Origin: Pontiellaceae bacterium B12227
GTDB taxonomy: Bacteria; Verrucomicrobiota; Kiritimatiellia; Kiritimatiellales; Pontiellaceae
Direction of reading: 5' to 3'
Assembly: GCA_029432775.1 (NCBI GenBank)
Contig: JAROAZ010000032.1
Span: forward strand, 1-60,955
Length of the DNA: 60,955 nt
The notes under the pieces are model-generated. The model searched no databases, had not been told where the DNA came from, and saw nothing but the letters and a program-made list of their open reading frames with translations. Every line of letters begins with the position of its first letter. Position 1 is the first letter of the stretch. This document shows, one piece after another, positions 33,942-43,139 of this stretch. The position numbers and the translations under genes are program-made.

Positions 33942-34823
33942 TTATTCAATATTCTGAACCTGCTCGCGAATCCGTTCGAGCTCGGTTTTGAAAGCAACAA
34001 CCAGTCGCGTAATTTCAACTTCGTTGGCTTTCGACCCCACTGTATTAATTTCCCGGAACAGCTCCTGACACAGGAAGTCGAGCGTACGCCCGACCGGCTC
34101 GGAAGAGCGCAGCAGTTTTCGGGTTTGAGCCAGATGGCTCTTCAGACGCGTCAGCTCTTCGCTGATGTCGCACCGGTCGGCAAAAATGGCGACCTCTTTC
34201 ACAATCCGTTCATCGGACGCCAGATCTTCCAGCCCGGCTTCTTCCAGCCGCTGGAACAGTTTTTCCCGATAAGCGACTACGACGGTGGGGGCCAGTTTCC
34301 GGATGGCTTTCACTCCATCGTCCAGCAATGCGATGCGCTCGCGCAGATCTTTTTCGAGCGCCTTGCCTTCGGTCGCGCGCATTTTTGCAAGCCCCTTGAG
34401 CGCCTTGCCCAGTGCTTCGTCGAGCACGGATGAAATCTGATCGGTGTCCAGGCTCTCCTGTTCAATGGAAACCACCCCGGCCAGGCGAGTCAGCCCTTCT
34501 GCACCCAGATCATCGGCCAGTTTCAGCTTTCGGGCAGTTTCACGGATCCCTTTCACATATTGGGAGGCGAGTTTTTCATCGATCCTGACCGAACCGGATG
34601 ATCCGTCGGCCGCCTCCACCCGGATGATGCCGGAAACGCGGCCACGGGAAAATTCCGCCCGCACTTTGCTCTGAACCAGCGCATCGAGCGTAACCAGATT
34701 ACGCGGAAGGTTCACATTAATATCGAGCTGTTTGCGGTTCACGGAGCTTACTTCCGCCGTAACGCTCATGCCGGATGCGGAGGCCGCGCCCTCGCCAAAA
34801 CCTGTCATACTTTTCAGTGCCAT
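33942..34823 (-). CDS. yicC: YicC-family endoribonuclease
   Basis: A 293-residue protein of normal length. The N-terminal KSMTGFGEG and the C-terminal segment ending RTLDFLCQELFREINTVGSK, then EVEITRLVVAFKTELERIREQVQNIE, are diagnostic. E. coli YicC is an RNase involved in small-RNA turnover; the role here is inferred from the family. It is the first gene of a pair with gmk. An exact dispersed palindrome at 34242-34256 is translated as FQRLE. Confidence 0.95.
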   Translation of the reverse strand: MALKSMTGFGEGAASASGMSVTAEVSSVNRKQLDINVNLPRNLVTLDALVQSKVRAEFSRGRVSGIIRVEAADGSSGSVRIDEKLASQYVKGIRETARKLKLADDLGAEGLTRLAGVVSIEQESLDTDQISSVLDEALGKALKGLAKMRATEGKALEKDLRERIALLDDGVKAIRKLAPTVVVAYREKLFQRLEEAGLEDLASDERIVKEVAIFADRCDISEELTRLKSHLAQTRKLLRSSEPVGRTLDFLCQELFREINTVGSKANEVEITRLVVAFKTELERIREQVQNIE

Positions 34824-34892
34824 AAGAAAGAAACCTGAAATTTGAAATTAGAACCTTGAATTAAAGGGGGAGAATTCAGGATTCTAACGGCC

Positions 34893-35234
34893 ATGTCACG
34901 CATTTTGATAAATGATGGAAACGTTGCCATTCTGGCCGAAAAGGTGATTCCTGCGGAATCCACTGCGGCCCGCATGAAAGGGCTGCTCGGACGTTCCGGT
35001 CTGGAGCCGGGTACCGCTATGCTGATCCGCCCCTGCCGCAGCATTCATATGTGGTTCATGCGGTTCCCCATTGATGCGGCCTTCCTCGATGCCGAGCTGC
35101 GCGTGCTGAAGGTATCGCGCAACCTGAAACCCTGGCAGCTCGCCTTTGCGCCGCGGAAAACTGCTTCCGTGCTGGAAGCGGCTGAAGGAGCGATGAAAAA
35201 CCTGCAGCCGGGCGATTCCCTGATTCTGGAATAA
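34893..35234 (+). CDS. DUF192 family protein
   Basis: A 113-residue protein with the DUF192 pattern: MKGLLGRSGLEPGTAMLI, then the SIHMWFMRFPIDAAFLD core and the PWQLAFAPRKTASVLEA end. Most family members are exported, but no signal peptide is visible here. The biochemical role is unknown. It ends at a palindromic terminator made of two TTCCA repeats. The upstream gap has AT-rich word-like repeats. Confidence 0.9.
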   Translation: MSRILINDGNVAILAEKVIPAESTAARMKGLLGRSGLEPGTAMLIRPCRSIHMWFMRFPIDAAFLDAELRVLKVSRNLKPWQLAFAPRKTASVLEAAEGAMKNLQPGDSLILE

Positions 35235-35239
35235 AAAAA

Positions 35240-35269
35240 TCCAACCTTTGGAAATTTCCAAAGGCTGGA
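35240..35269. terminator. 30-bp palindrome made of two facing TTCCA repeats
   Basis: Two family members (one-mismatch 35239-35253 and exact 35256-35270) are placed head to head so that TCCA-ACCTTTGGAA pairs with TTCCAAAGG-TGGA. The result is one long hairpin flanked on the left by an A-run, between the convergent DUF192 and PEGA genes. Read on the minus strand it is followed by seven Ts, so it can terminate the long pilus operon. Confidence 0.75.
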
Positions 35270-35294
35270 AAGGCCGGACTCCCAATACGGGCGG

Positions 35295-36707
35295 TTATTC
35301 TCCGGTCGGAATAGCTTCCCGGTTACGCTCTATCAAGCGGCGGGCATCGCGGTTTGCCTCATCGTTCAAATTGATCGATTCGTAGCGCACCACTTCGGAT
35401 TTATGAATTTCATCATAAATTCCCGGGCGGTATTCATAGCGGATGTTCCCGTTCGGCAATTGCTGTATGAAACGACAGTCAATGATACTGTCCTGCGTTG
35501 TGATACGGGTGTCGAACACAAAGATGCGTTTCAGCACTTCATGCCGCGTAACGATTTCATCCACTTCGATCTGGAATGTGGCAGATCCCGAAACGAATCC
35601 TTCACGAACCAACTGGATGGTATGATCCACCCCCGATTTCAACGTAATGCGTACGGGTTGAGAGAGCGTATCAGACCCCCCTTTCGGCTGCGTGGTGGTT
35701 AAGAGTTTGCCATTCAGAAAAACCTGTACATTGGCCGGCTCGGTATCCAGCACAAGGGTACCGCTGTTTTTAACCATGTTGAATTCGACGATATCGTTGA
35801 TATCGGGCTCGAGGAAGATGGTTTTAGTTTTTGTTGCATAGCCGTTCAGGGAGGCCGTGATTTCGTGCGGACCGCCTTTCAGGTCAGACACGGTGACAGG
35901 GGCTTCGCCCACGGGCTCATTATCCACGGAGACTTTTGCGCCTTCCGGAGATGTGATGATGGTCAAGCCTGACGGCAATGCCTCAAGTTCTGCATTCAAT
36001 TGATACGGCTTCGTGGCTTCGAACTCCAGCGTCACCATATAGGGTGTGTATCCGCGTTTAGCAATTTTAACTTCCGACTGCCCGGCCAGCACTTCCTCTA
36101 AATGAAGTGGTGTTTTCCCCACCAGCAGGCCGTTAACACGAACCTCTGCACCTTCCGGTGTGGAATTCACATCCAACAGGGCGGTGTTGGAAATCAGTTC
36201 GGCAAAAATGCCGACGGGCGTGCGATCCTTCAGTTCAGCCGTCATGATGCGCGGCAATTGGGTTTCAGACCGGAATTCCAGGTTATAGCTTCCCAGCGGA
36301 AGATCCGTAAGCAGCACCGGGGTATTCCCTTTGGAAACGCCATCAATCATCACATCGGCTCCCGACGGATTGGATTCAACCAGCAGAAGGCCGCTCAACC
36401 GGTTCATCTGAATTTTGAGCTTTTCCTCCTGCCCTTCCAGCAGGTTTACCGTATTAAAGGTTCGCTCATAACCCTCTTTCCGCAGCTCCACGATGTAGGT
36501 TGAACTGGGGAGGCCCTGAATCGTCACCGGGGTGATGCCTTTTGAAGAACCGTTAATGAAGAGTTCAGCACGCTCCGGATTGGATTCCACACTGATGCTG
36601 CCTTTTCCCTTTTGCGGTGCTTCCATTCCGCACCCGGAGAGGCTCAGTAGAGATACAAGGCCGGCAACTCCAACCATCGATTTTATAAAATATTTTAAGC
36701 TCATCAT
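35295..36707 (-). CDS. PEGA-repeat lipoprotein, last gene of the Tad locus
   Basis: A 470-residue protein with a signal peptide and lipobox (LSLSGC, Cys26). About five PEGA-type beta domains follow (about residues 36-340), each with an SNP-GA pattern: VESNPERAELFINGSS, VESNPSGADVMIDG, STPEGAEVRVNG, TSPEGAKVSVDNEPVG and TEPANVQVFLNGK. The C-terminal 100 residues (VFDTRITTQDSI onward) are unlike PEGA. PEGA repeats are thought to bind surface layers or envelope polymers. The gene lies six bases after the FHA gene, so it is probably translated with the pilus genes as an envelope anchor. Confidence 0.88.
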   Translation of the reverse strand: MMSLKYFIKSMVGVAGLVSLLSLSGCGMEAPQKGKGSISVESNPERAELFINGSSKGITPVTIQGLPSSTYIVELRKEGYERTFNTVNLLEGQEEKLKIQMNRLSGLLLVESNPSGADVMIDGVSKGNTPVLLTDLPLGSYNLEFRSETQLPRIMTAELKDRTPVGIFAELISNTALLDVNSTPEGAEVRVNGLLVGKTPLHLEEVLAGQSEVKIAKRGYTPYMVTLEFEATKPYQLNAELEALPSGLTIITSPEGAKVSVDNEPVGEAPVTVSDLKGGPHEITASLNGYATKTKTIFLEPDINDIVEFNMVKNSGTLVLDTEPANVQVFLNGKLLTTTQPKGGSDTLSQPVRITLKSGVDHTIQLVREGFVSGSATFQIEVDEIVTRHEVLKRIFVFDTRITTQDSIIDCRFIQQLPNGNIRYEYRPGIYDEIHKSEVVRYESINLNDEANRDARRLIERNREAIPTGE

Positions 36708-36713
36708 GATTAC

Positions 36714-38066
36714 CTATCTGAGATACCGTTCGACATTCAGCATTTTAGAACGAATTGTGTCATAGCGATCATCTGACCGCTCAGGGATCAGCTCTGTAAG
36801 TTTCTTCAAATGCCGCTCGGCTGTCTCCCACTCTTTAAGACGAATGGCCTGCTCTGTCTGGAACATTAAATCATCATAACGCTGGTCACGCATTTCTGAA
36901 ACTTCTTCCAGCCGGGCTTCCGCTTTCTCATAGTACGCAGGTTTATTATCAATCGTTTCGAGAAAGAACACCGTGTCCCGATAGTTTTTAATGGCCAGCG
37001 CATAATTCACCGTTCGAATTTCGCGTTCGCGATATTTTGTTTCCGCCCGGTCGAAGGCCAGCTTGGCCATCACCAGCAGCTCCTCCTGCGACTTGAAGAA
37101 ACTGGTAAGAATTCCGGCTTCGCTTAACGCAAAATCGTCAATCAGATCAATCGTTCTTTTAATCTGCAACGGGGGACGGCGATTCAACACCTTAATGCGC
37201 TGAAGCCAATGGCTGCTCTGCACCGTAAGGTCATGGAGATCATATTGATTCTCGGAAATTCCAATACGGTCCGCATCGACCTCAAAGAAACCGGCCTCAT
37301 CAATCTGGCTCGCCAACTGTAAAATGACCGGCTCGGAAACCACACGTTCTTCTGTAATATGCCGATTGCCTTTCAGATCATCCACAATCACTTTTAAGTG
37401 CCGGTTCTGATCCAGATCGAGTTTGTAGCGGTAGATATTTTTTTCGTTCCCGACGACCCGTTCATAGCTAAGCGAGAAACTCTTTTTATGCGGTGCGACA
37501 TTCGGGGTGACCGGGTCAGAAAGTTTCATGGCTTCCATCGCCACATAGATCAGCACACCCACCACAACCAGACTGATCAGCACCTGGGTGATTCGATGGG
37601 TAAAAGAAGATTCTTTTTCATGCGCTTTTTTGTGGGCTTTACCGCCCTTCTTCGCTGCGGAGACGGCCTTGAAGCCCAAATCGATTTCTTCCGCCTCTTC
37701 GACAACGTCGTCCTGAACAACAGGGAGCGCAACCGGAACGGGGGCTTTCGGCGGAGGATCCTCCTCCGAATCTATCGACAAATTGATGATGCGGAAAGCT
37801 GTCTTCCCGACTTCAACCAGATCGCCCACCTTTAATTGGTATTCATCAATCGCAACCCCGTCTACAACCGTTTTTTCCCCTGCGCCGAAATCGGTGACCC
37901 AGAGACTGCCATCGGACTTGAAGAAAAAACGCCCGTGGAAAAGCATGACCGATTCATCTTTCAGTTCGAGATCGTTAGCCGGAGAGCGTCCGAATTTCAT
38001 TCCATCCTTTGGAATCGACACCTCCGTTCCAACGGCTTCACCTTGCTCTATTATTAAATGCGACAT
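36714..38066 (-). CDS. FHA-domain membrane protein of the Tad locus
   Basis: A 450-residue protein. The N-terminal FHA domain is at about 1-95 (MKFGRSPANDLELKDESVM), with the usual GR and S positions for phosphothreonine binding. A charged linker and one membrane segment follow (about 168-188, VLISLVVVGVLIYVAMEA). The periplasmic part ends in a helical region with TPR-like pairs (about 325-450). AAGG lies before the ATG. Together with the FHA-CpaF fusion it suggests assembly control by phosphorylation, but no kinase gene is in the window. Confidence 0.85.
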   Translation of the reverse strand: MSHLIIEQGEAVGTEVSIPKDGMKFGRSPANDLELKDESVMLFHGRFFFKSDGSLWVTDFGAGEKTVVDGVAIDEYQLKVGDLVEVGKTAFRIINLSIDSEEDPPPKAPVPVALPVVQDDVVEEAEEIDLGFKAVSAAKKGGKAHKKAHEKESSFTHRITQVLISLVVVGVLIYVAMEAMKLSDPVTPNVAPHKKSFSLSYERVVGNEKNIYRYKLDLDQNRHLKVIVDDLKGNRHITEERVVSEPVILQLASQIDEAGFFEVDADRIGISENQYDLHDLTVQSSHWLQRIKVLNRRPPLQIKRTIDLIDDFALSEAGILTSFFKSQEELLVMAKLAFDRAETKYREREIRTVNYALAIKNYRDTVFFLETIDNKPAYYEKAEARLEEVSEMRDQRYDDLMFQTEQAIRLKEWETAERHLKKLTELIPERSDDRYDTIRSKMLNVERYLR

Positions 38067-38088
38067 GTTACTACCTTATTTCAGTTAT

Positions 38089-39018
38089 CTAAAAACCGCC
38101 TCGAGCCATCATCTGCAGAACCACCGGTCCCAATAGGATCAGAAATACCGATGGAAAAATAAAAAATACGAGCGGGAACAGCATTTTAACCGGTGCTTCA
38201 TTGCCCAGTTTTTCGGCCCGCTGAAACCGCTTGGTCCTGATCTGATCTGCCTGAATACGTAAGGCTCCACCAATCCCGGTACCGAGTTCATCGGCCTGAA
38301 CCAATGCATTGGTTAATGACCGCACATCGGCATGGTCAATCCGGACAGCGAAATTCACCAGCGCTTCCCGGCGGGAACGGCCCACCTGGATTTCACGGAA
38401 CATGCGGATCAGTTCTTCGCCCAGTGGGTCCACATCCCGGGAGCTGATAATGCGATTGATCCCCGTCATGAAATCCAACCCGGATTCAACAGAAAGCGTC
38501 AGGAGATCGAGTACAAACGGGAGCGCCCGCTCGATTTGATGGTGTCGCTCCCGCACGGCCTGCTTCAGCCATAAGTCAGGATAGAATCCGAACAATACGA
38601 TCAATAAGAAATAGAACACCGATTGGCGCTGAGCAATCATCTGGCCCATATCACCTTCCATCCCCTGGAAAACCAAGGCGAGCAGCAGGCTCAGTGAGCC
38701 CCCTATTCCCAGCGGCATTAAGAACCGCAGTGCAATAACCTCAGCCGGCTGAATTAAGCCTTCATACCCTCCGGAAACCAAGCGGCGGTTAATCCGGCTC
38801 CGACTTTCCTCCAACGCTTCGTGCTGCGTTATGAATTTCGGGACCATCACCGCTAGCGGAAGCACCAACCGAATGAGAAACGGGAGACTTCGCTCCTGCC
38901 GGCGCCCATCAGCCAGAGTGATGTAGGTGACGTGTTTCGCCGTGCACATCAGCTGCCACGCAATAACCAACGTGGAAAATAAAAATATTAAACTGGTTGT
39001 TAGTATATGTGTATCCAT
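38089..39018 (-). CDS. tadC: Tad pilus inner membrane platform protein TadC
   Basis: A 309-residue type II secretion F-domain protein. It has N-terminal membrane segments (LTTSLIFLFSTLVIAWQLM) and then the conserved F domain (RALPFVLDLLTLSVESGLDF, then DELGTGIGGALRIQADQIR). A C-terminal membrane pair ends the protein. It forms the inner membrane platform for pilin insertion together with TadB, six bases upstream. Confidence 0.92.
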   Translation of the reverse strand: MDTHILTTSLIFLFSTLVIAWQLMCTAKHVTYITLADGRRQERSLPFLIRLVLPLAVMVPKFITQHEALEESRSRINRRLVSGGYEGLIQPAEVIALRFLMPLGIGGSLSLLLALVFQGMEGDMGQMIAQRQSVFYFLLIVLFGFYPDLWLKQAVRERHHQIERALPFVLDLLTLSVESGLDFMTGINRIISSRDVDPLGEELIRMFREIQVGRSRREALVNFAVRIDHADVRSLTNALVQADELGTGIGGALRIQADQIRTKRFQRAEKLGNEAPVKMLFPLVFFIFPSVFLILLGPVVLQMMARGGF

Positions 39019-39024
39019 GAGGGC

Positions 39025-39903
39025 CTATACATCGATGTTGACAATTTTCCGAATAAAGAATCCGCCGCACATCATCATGAGCAGAATAATCAATAGAATA
39101 ACAATTCCGGAAACAGACCGGAAAAATCCGATCATCATGGCCGGATCATACACGTACAGGAAGCCGCCGAGCACCAGGGGAATAAAACTGACAATGCGTC
39201 CCTGAATTTTACCCTGCGCCGTAAGCGACTTAATCTTACCTTCAATCCGGCGGCGCTCACGAATGGTGTGTGCAATCCGATCAAACACCTCTGTTAAATT
39301 ACCGCCGGTCTGCCGCGAAATTTCAATTGCCTGCGCCATGAGGGTGAGGTCCTCGCTTCCGACCCGCTTATCCATATCGTCCAGCGCCTCTTCAAACCGA
39401 ACGCCCACGCGCAGCTGCTGCAGAAAAACGGCAAACTCCTGAGCGATGGGACTCTGTCCTTCTTCAACGACCACTTCGAAAGCCTGCTGGATGCTGAAGC
39501 CGGCCTTCAGTGCATTACTCATATTGGTGAGTCCATCCACCAGCTGGTTATTAAAGCGTTCCAGCCTTCGGATTTTCAGCACCTTCAGAATGACCCGCTG
39601 GGTAAACAAGGTTCCCACAGCGCCCACGCCGCCGGTGATGAAGCCGCGGACAAAACCGGCAACACTCTCGAGATCACCTGCGATGAAGAACAACAGAAAA
39701 AAGACAATGGTCGCAACCGTTCTCGAAATCGCCAGCATCTGCGCCGGCGAAATAAACAGAAAGAGCTCCTCAAACTGCCGGGCGGTATCCGAAGTATACT
39801 CTGAAGCATAACTCTCTTCCGCATCGCCGAGCATACGGAGCACGACCCACCCCATCAAAAAGGCGCAAAGTGCAAACAAAGAAGGAACGATCCACATCGG
39901 CAT
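39025..39903 (-). CDS. tadB: Tad pilus inner membrane platform protein TadB
   Basis: A 292-residue T2SS F-domain protein. Two N-terminal membrane segments are followed by the F domain (FNNQLVDGLTNMSNALKAGF, then EISRQTGGNLTEVFDRIAHTI) and a C-terminal membrane pair. GGGAGG lies before the ATG, which is three bases from the CpaF stop. It is paired with TadC in the standard order ATPase-TadB-TadC. Confidence 0.92.
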   Translation of the reverse strand: MPMWIVPSLFALCAFLMGWVVLRMLGDAEESYASEYTSDTARQFEELFLFISPAQMLAISRTVATIVFFLLFFIAGDLESVAGFVRGFITGGVGAVGTLFTQRVILKVLKIRRLERFNNQLVDGLTNMSNALKAGFSIQQAFEVVVEEGQSPIAQEFAVFLQQLRVGVRFEEALDDMDKRVGSEDLTLMAQAIEISRQTGGNLTEVFDRIAHTIRERRRIEGKIKSLTAQGKIQGRIVSFIPLVLGGFLYVYDPAMMIGFFRSVSGIVILLIILLMMMCGGFFIRKIVNIDV

Positions 39904-39906
39904 GAT

Positions 39907-41598
39907 TTACCTCCCTCGCCGACGTTGGTCTATCCCGCGATTGTCAAAAATAGTGCGGTCCAGTTTTACCCCGCGGGCATTGAGGTCTTCGATAAACGTC
40001 GGCACCACCCCGGTCGGCTGGAGCTGTCCCAGCACCTTGCCGTCATCCGTCACTCCGGTCTGCACAAATTCAAACAGGTCCTGAAGCGTTATACGGTCGC
40101 CCTCCAGTCCCGACACCTCGGTGACCCGGCTGACCTTTCGGGACCCATCTGAAAAACGGGAAATCTGACAGATCAGATGAACCGCCGATCCGACCTGTTC
40201 CCGAATGGCGCGCACCGGCAGATCCATTCCGGCCATTAATACCATCGTTTCCAGTCGGGCCAGTGCATCCCTAGGGGTATTGGCATGGATGGTCGTAAGC
40301 GATCCCTCGTGCCCGGTATTCATAGCCTGCAGCATATCCAGCGCTTCTGATCCGCGGCACTCCCCGACCACAATACGGTCCGGCCGCATACGCAGGGCGT
40401 TCTTCACCAAATCACGTATTGTTACCGCGCCGCGCCCCTCAATATTGGCGGGACGAGCTTCCAGACGCACAATATGATCCTGCGACAATCGCAGTTCGGC
40501 CGCATCCTCAATGGTCAGGATCCGTTCATCATCCGGCAGGTAACTGGACAATACATTGAGCAGCGTGGTTTTACCGGAACCGGTACCGCCGGAAACAATA
40601 ATATTTTTTCGGAGCAGCACACAGGCCTGTAGGAAATCGGCGATGTTCTGCGTAAGCGTTCCAAAATTAATCAGGTCCTGAACCAGGAAAGGTTCCTTGG
40701 AAAATTTACGGATCGTAATGCACGGGCCGATTAGAGAAAGGGGATGAATCACCGCGTTCACACGCGAACCATCCGCCAGGCGCGCATCAACATAGGGCTG
40801 GCTTTCGTCAATGCGACGGCCGATCGGCGAAACGATTCGGTCAATGACGGCCATAACCGATGCATCGTTAATAAACGTGCAGTCCGTCATGATCAACCGT
40901 CCGGCGCGTTCCACATAAACCTGCGACGGACCATTTACCATGATTTCTGTTATGGAATCATCCTCCAGCAAATCTTCCAGCGGACCGAGGCCGACCGCCT
41001 CGTCAAAAACTTCTTTCGATAAACGCTTCGGATCGATCCCCGCCGGCAACCGGGAGCGGATTTCATGAATAATTTCCGCGAGCGTTTTCCGAAGTTTATC
41101 CTGCAGTTCATCGTCCTGCAGCTTATTCATGCTCAGGCGCTTCAAATCCAGCCGTTCAACCAGCTCTTCATGCACTTGCTGTTTAACCATCTGAATTGCG
41201 CCCACATTGCGGTTCAAAGTTTTGGGCTTGAAGACTTCAGCGGCAGTCGGCGGCTGCACCGCAACAGGAGCTGGAGCAGGCGCAGGAGTCGGCTCTGCCA
41301 CTTCCCCCTCGCCTTCTTTACGGAAAACGATGGAGTAGTTCCCGATCTGGATGGGAACATCCTGGAAAACCCTGCACCGGGTATTGATGCGTTCCCCGTT
41401 CACAAAAACCCCGCCCCCCATGAGATCTTCTATATACGATTCATCTTCCATCAGAGTCAGAACCGCATGCGCCTCATCAACGCTGCCGTCGTCCAGCACA
41501 ATACGGTTCGAGGCATCCGACCCGATCATAAAAGCACCGAACGGTGCATCAAGCTTCTGTTCGTCGCGCTGAGGATGGGAAATTCTGAGTTCCAGCAT
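39907..41598 (-). CDS. cpaF: Tad pilus assembly ATPase CpaF/TadA with N-terminal FHA domain
   Basis: A 563-residue protein. Residues 1-95 form an FHA domain (FMIGSDASNRIVLDDGSV, GGGVFVNGERI). A proline/alanine linker (about 100-118) leads to the CpaF ATPase with Walker A GGTGSGKTT (337-345) and the TIEDAAEL acidic motif (about 365). It powers pilin assembly at the cytoplasmic face. The usual CpaF is about 100 residues shorter and has no FHA part, so phosphopeptide-dependent control of the motor is likely. Spacing to TadB is three bases. Confidence 0.94.
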   Translation of the reverse strand: MLELRISHPQRDEQKLDAPFGAFMIGSDASNRIVLDDGSVDEAHAVLTLMEDESYIEDLMGGGVFVNGERINTRCRVFQDVPIQIGNYSIVFRKEGEGEVAEPTPAPAPAPVAVQPPTAAEVFKPKTLNRNVGAIQMVKQQVHEELVERLDLKRLSMNKLQDDELQDKLRKTLAEIIHEIRSRLPAGIDPKRLSKEVFDEAVGLGPLEDLLEDDSITEIMVNGPSQVYVERAGRLIMTDCTFINDASVMAVIDRIVSPIGRRIDESQPYVDARLADGSRVNAVIHPLSLIGPCITIRKFSKEPFLVQDLINFGTLTQNIADFLQACVLLRKNIIVSGGTGSGKTTLLNVLSSYLPDDERILTIEDAAELRLSQDHIVRLEARPANIEGRGAVTIRDLVKNALRMRPDRIVVGECRGSEALDMLQAMNTGHEGSLTTIHANTPRDALARLETMVLMAGMDLPVRAIREQVGSAVHLICQISRFSDGSRKVSRVTEVSGLEGDRITLQDLFEFVQTGVTDDGKVLGQLQPTGVVPTFIEDLNARGVKLDRTIFDNRGIDQRRRGR

Positions 41599-41606
41599 AA
41601 GTATTC

Positions 41607-42404
41607 CTAGTTGTTGAACTTCCGTGTCGCGTTAATCGTTGGAATCAGGCCTTCCAGCGTATCGAAGTCAATTCGTACCCCCGGCGTTGAGGTGTCCGGA
41701 TTATCCGGATGCCGCAGGGTTAAATACAGCTGCCCTGAGTGCTGGGCAAAAACGATGATTTCGGCAACTTCCGGCTCCACTTCGAAGGTCACAGAGCTGC
41801 TTCCGCTCGAGCGCATTCCGGACATATCGTCCGTGGTTTTGGTACCCACGGCGAGAATTTTAACCTTAGGGAACAAGGTGGTGGTTACTTGCTCGGTCAA
41901 CTGCGGATTCATTTTTGAAGGCATCGTGAAAGTGCCGAGCAAATCGACATAATCCCCCGGTTTAATCATTCCGCTGACCGCGGCCGCTCCGGAGATCGGA
42001 ACCGACAATGCGCGGTAGTTATCGCGCCCCATAGAGTCGTATTTAATTTTGCCGGAAAGCCCGGTCGCCTCATTTCTCGGCATATCCACATGAGACCACC
42101 AAACCGGTTCCTTGCGCTTCAGGGAATGACGCAGCTTTTTACCCGCCAACCGGTTCAGGTCGGAAGGAAGCAGCACATTATCGCCAACCGCACTTTTATA
42201 AACAGAAACGACGCCGATATCTGCATTTTCGCCGGATATCTGCAATTCCGTACCCGCCGGCAAATCCCGCGCGGCAGCAAGCACCTGAATCTTGACGGCC
42301 CCTTTATACAGCTTATCACGCTCACTGCGCAGATAGCGGGTGTTCATGATAAAAGCCAAAGCGCCCAGCAAAATCGCCAAAAGCAGCAACGTTTTATTCT
42401 TCAT
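41607..42404 (-). CDS. cpaB: Flp pilus assembly protein CpaB/RcpC
   Basis: A 265-residue protein with an N-terminal membrane anchor (LLLLAILLGALAFIM). An SAF-like domain follows (VLAARDLPAGTELQ, DLNRLAGKKLRHSLKRKEP). The RcpC segment is GAAAVSGMIKPGDYVDLLG. It normally sits in the periplasm and helps the secretin. The secretin gene itself (cpaC/rcpA) is absent from this locus. Confidence 0.9.
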   Translation of the reverse strand: MKNKTLLLLAILLGALAFIMNTRYLRSERDKLYKGAVKIQVLAAARDLPAGTELQISGENADIGVVSVYKSAVGDNVLLPSDLNRLAGKKLRHSLKRKEPVWWSHVDMPRNEATGLSGKIKYDSMGRDNYRALSVPISGAAAVSGMIKPGDYVDLLGTFTMPSKMNPQLTEQVTTTLFPKVKILAVGTKTTDDMSGMRSSGSSSVTFEVEPEVAEIIVFAQHSGQLYLTLRHPDNPDTSTPGVRIDFDTLEGLIPTINATRKFNN

Positions 42405-42435
42405 GCAATAACCTTCCTTGAGCCATGTCTAACAG

Positions 42436-43137
42436 CTATATCGTTCCGTTTTTAACCAAAAGGGTGATGATACTGGAAATACCGGTACCCTGTCTAACCT
42501 GTATGTAACACACCTTATCTTTTCTCTTATAAATTTTCAGCGCCCCGCCTTTTTCCGGCAAATCCGAATCCGGGAGCATCCGGTTCCACCCCTGGGATGT
42601 CAGCCACTGGTCATAATACTGATAAACCACGATGGGCTGATCGCTGGTCTTCAAGGTGGCATAGGCCGTTCGCGTCCGGAGATTGTCCACCGTCGACTGG
42701 ACCGTGCTTTTCGGATATTGCTTTACCGGAACCTTTACATTTTTTTTTGCTCCGGGCTCCGGGTAGGTCAGAAAAATATAGTGCCGCGGTTCCGATTTCG
42801 GGGAGGAAACCAGAATTCTCACTTCAAAATCGCCTTTTTTTGCAATCCCGGAAAAGCCGTCATCCGTATCCGAAAAACTGAAGGCGGCCCCCAGATATTG
42901 AAGACGGGAAGCCAGCTGATCGAAAACCGGTTCCGTATACCGCGCGCAATACAGGTGCAGCACCTGCCTTCTGCCGTTCACAATCATTTCAGTGTCATAG
43001 GCCTTTTCCCACTGCAGGCCGTCCACAGCCACCCAGTTATTCCAGGCTTCTCCCGTGACCCGAAAGACCGAAGCCTCCGTCCTGCAAAGGGAACAGAGCA
43101 ACAGCAGCATCCAGAGAGTTTGACGAAATAACCGCAT
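42436..43137 (-). CDS. Exported protein of unknown function in the Tad operon
   Basis: 233 residues from MRLFRQTLWMLLLLCSLC, chosen over a Met nine codons upstream because the signal peptide begins here and the previous gene ends two bases before. The mature part is beta-rich with two repeated-looking halves: RYTEPVFDQLASRLQYLGAA (about 60-90) and DQWLTSQGWNRMLPDSDL (about 180). I do not recognise a family. Its place between the pseudopilins and CpaB suggests a periplasmic pilus assembly factor. Confidence 0.75.
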   Translation of the reverse strand: MRLFRQTLWMLLLLCSLCRTEASVFRVTGEAWNNWVAVDGLQWEKAYDTEMIVNGRRQVLHLYCARYTEPVFDQLASRLQYLGAAFSFSDTDDGFSGIAKKGDFEVRILVSSPKSEPRHYIFLTYPEPGAKKNVKVPVKQYPKSTVQSTVDNLRTRTAYATLKTSDQPIVVYQYYDQWLTSQGWNRMLPDSDLPEKGGALKIYKRKDKVCYIQVRQGTGISSIITLLVKNGTI

Positions 43138-43139
43138 TC

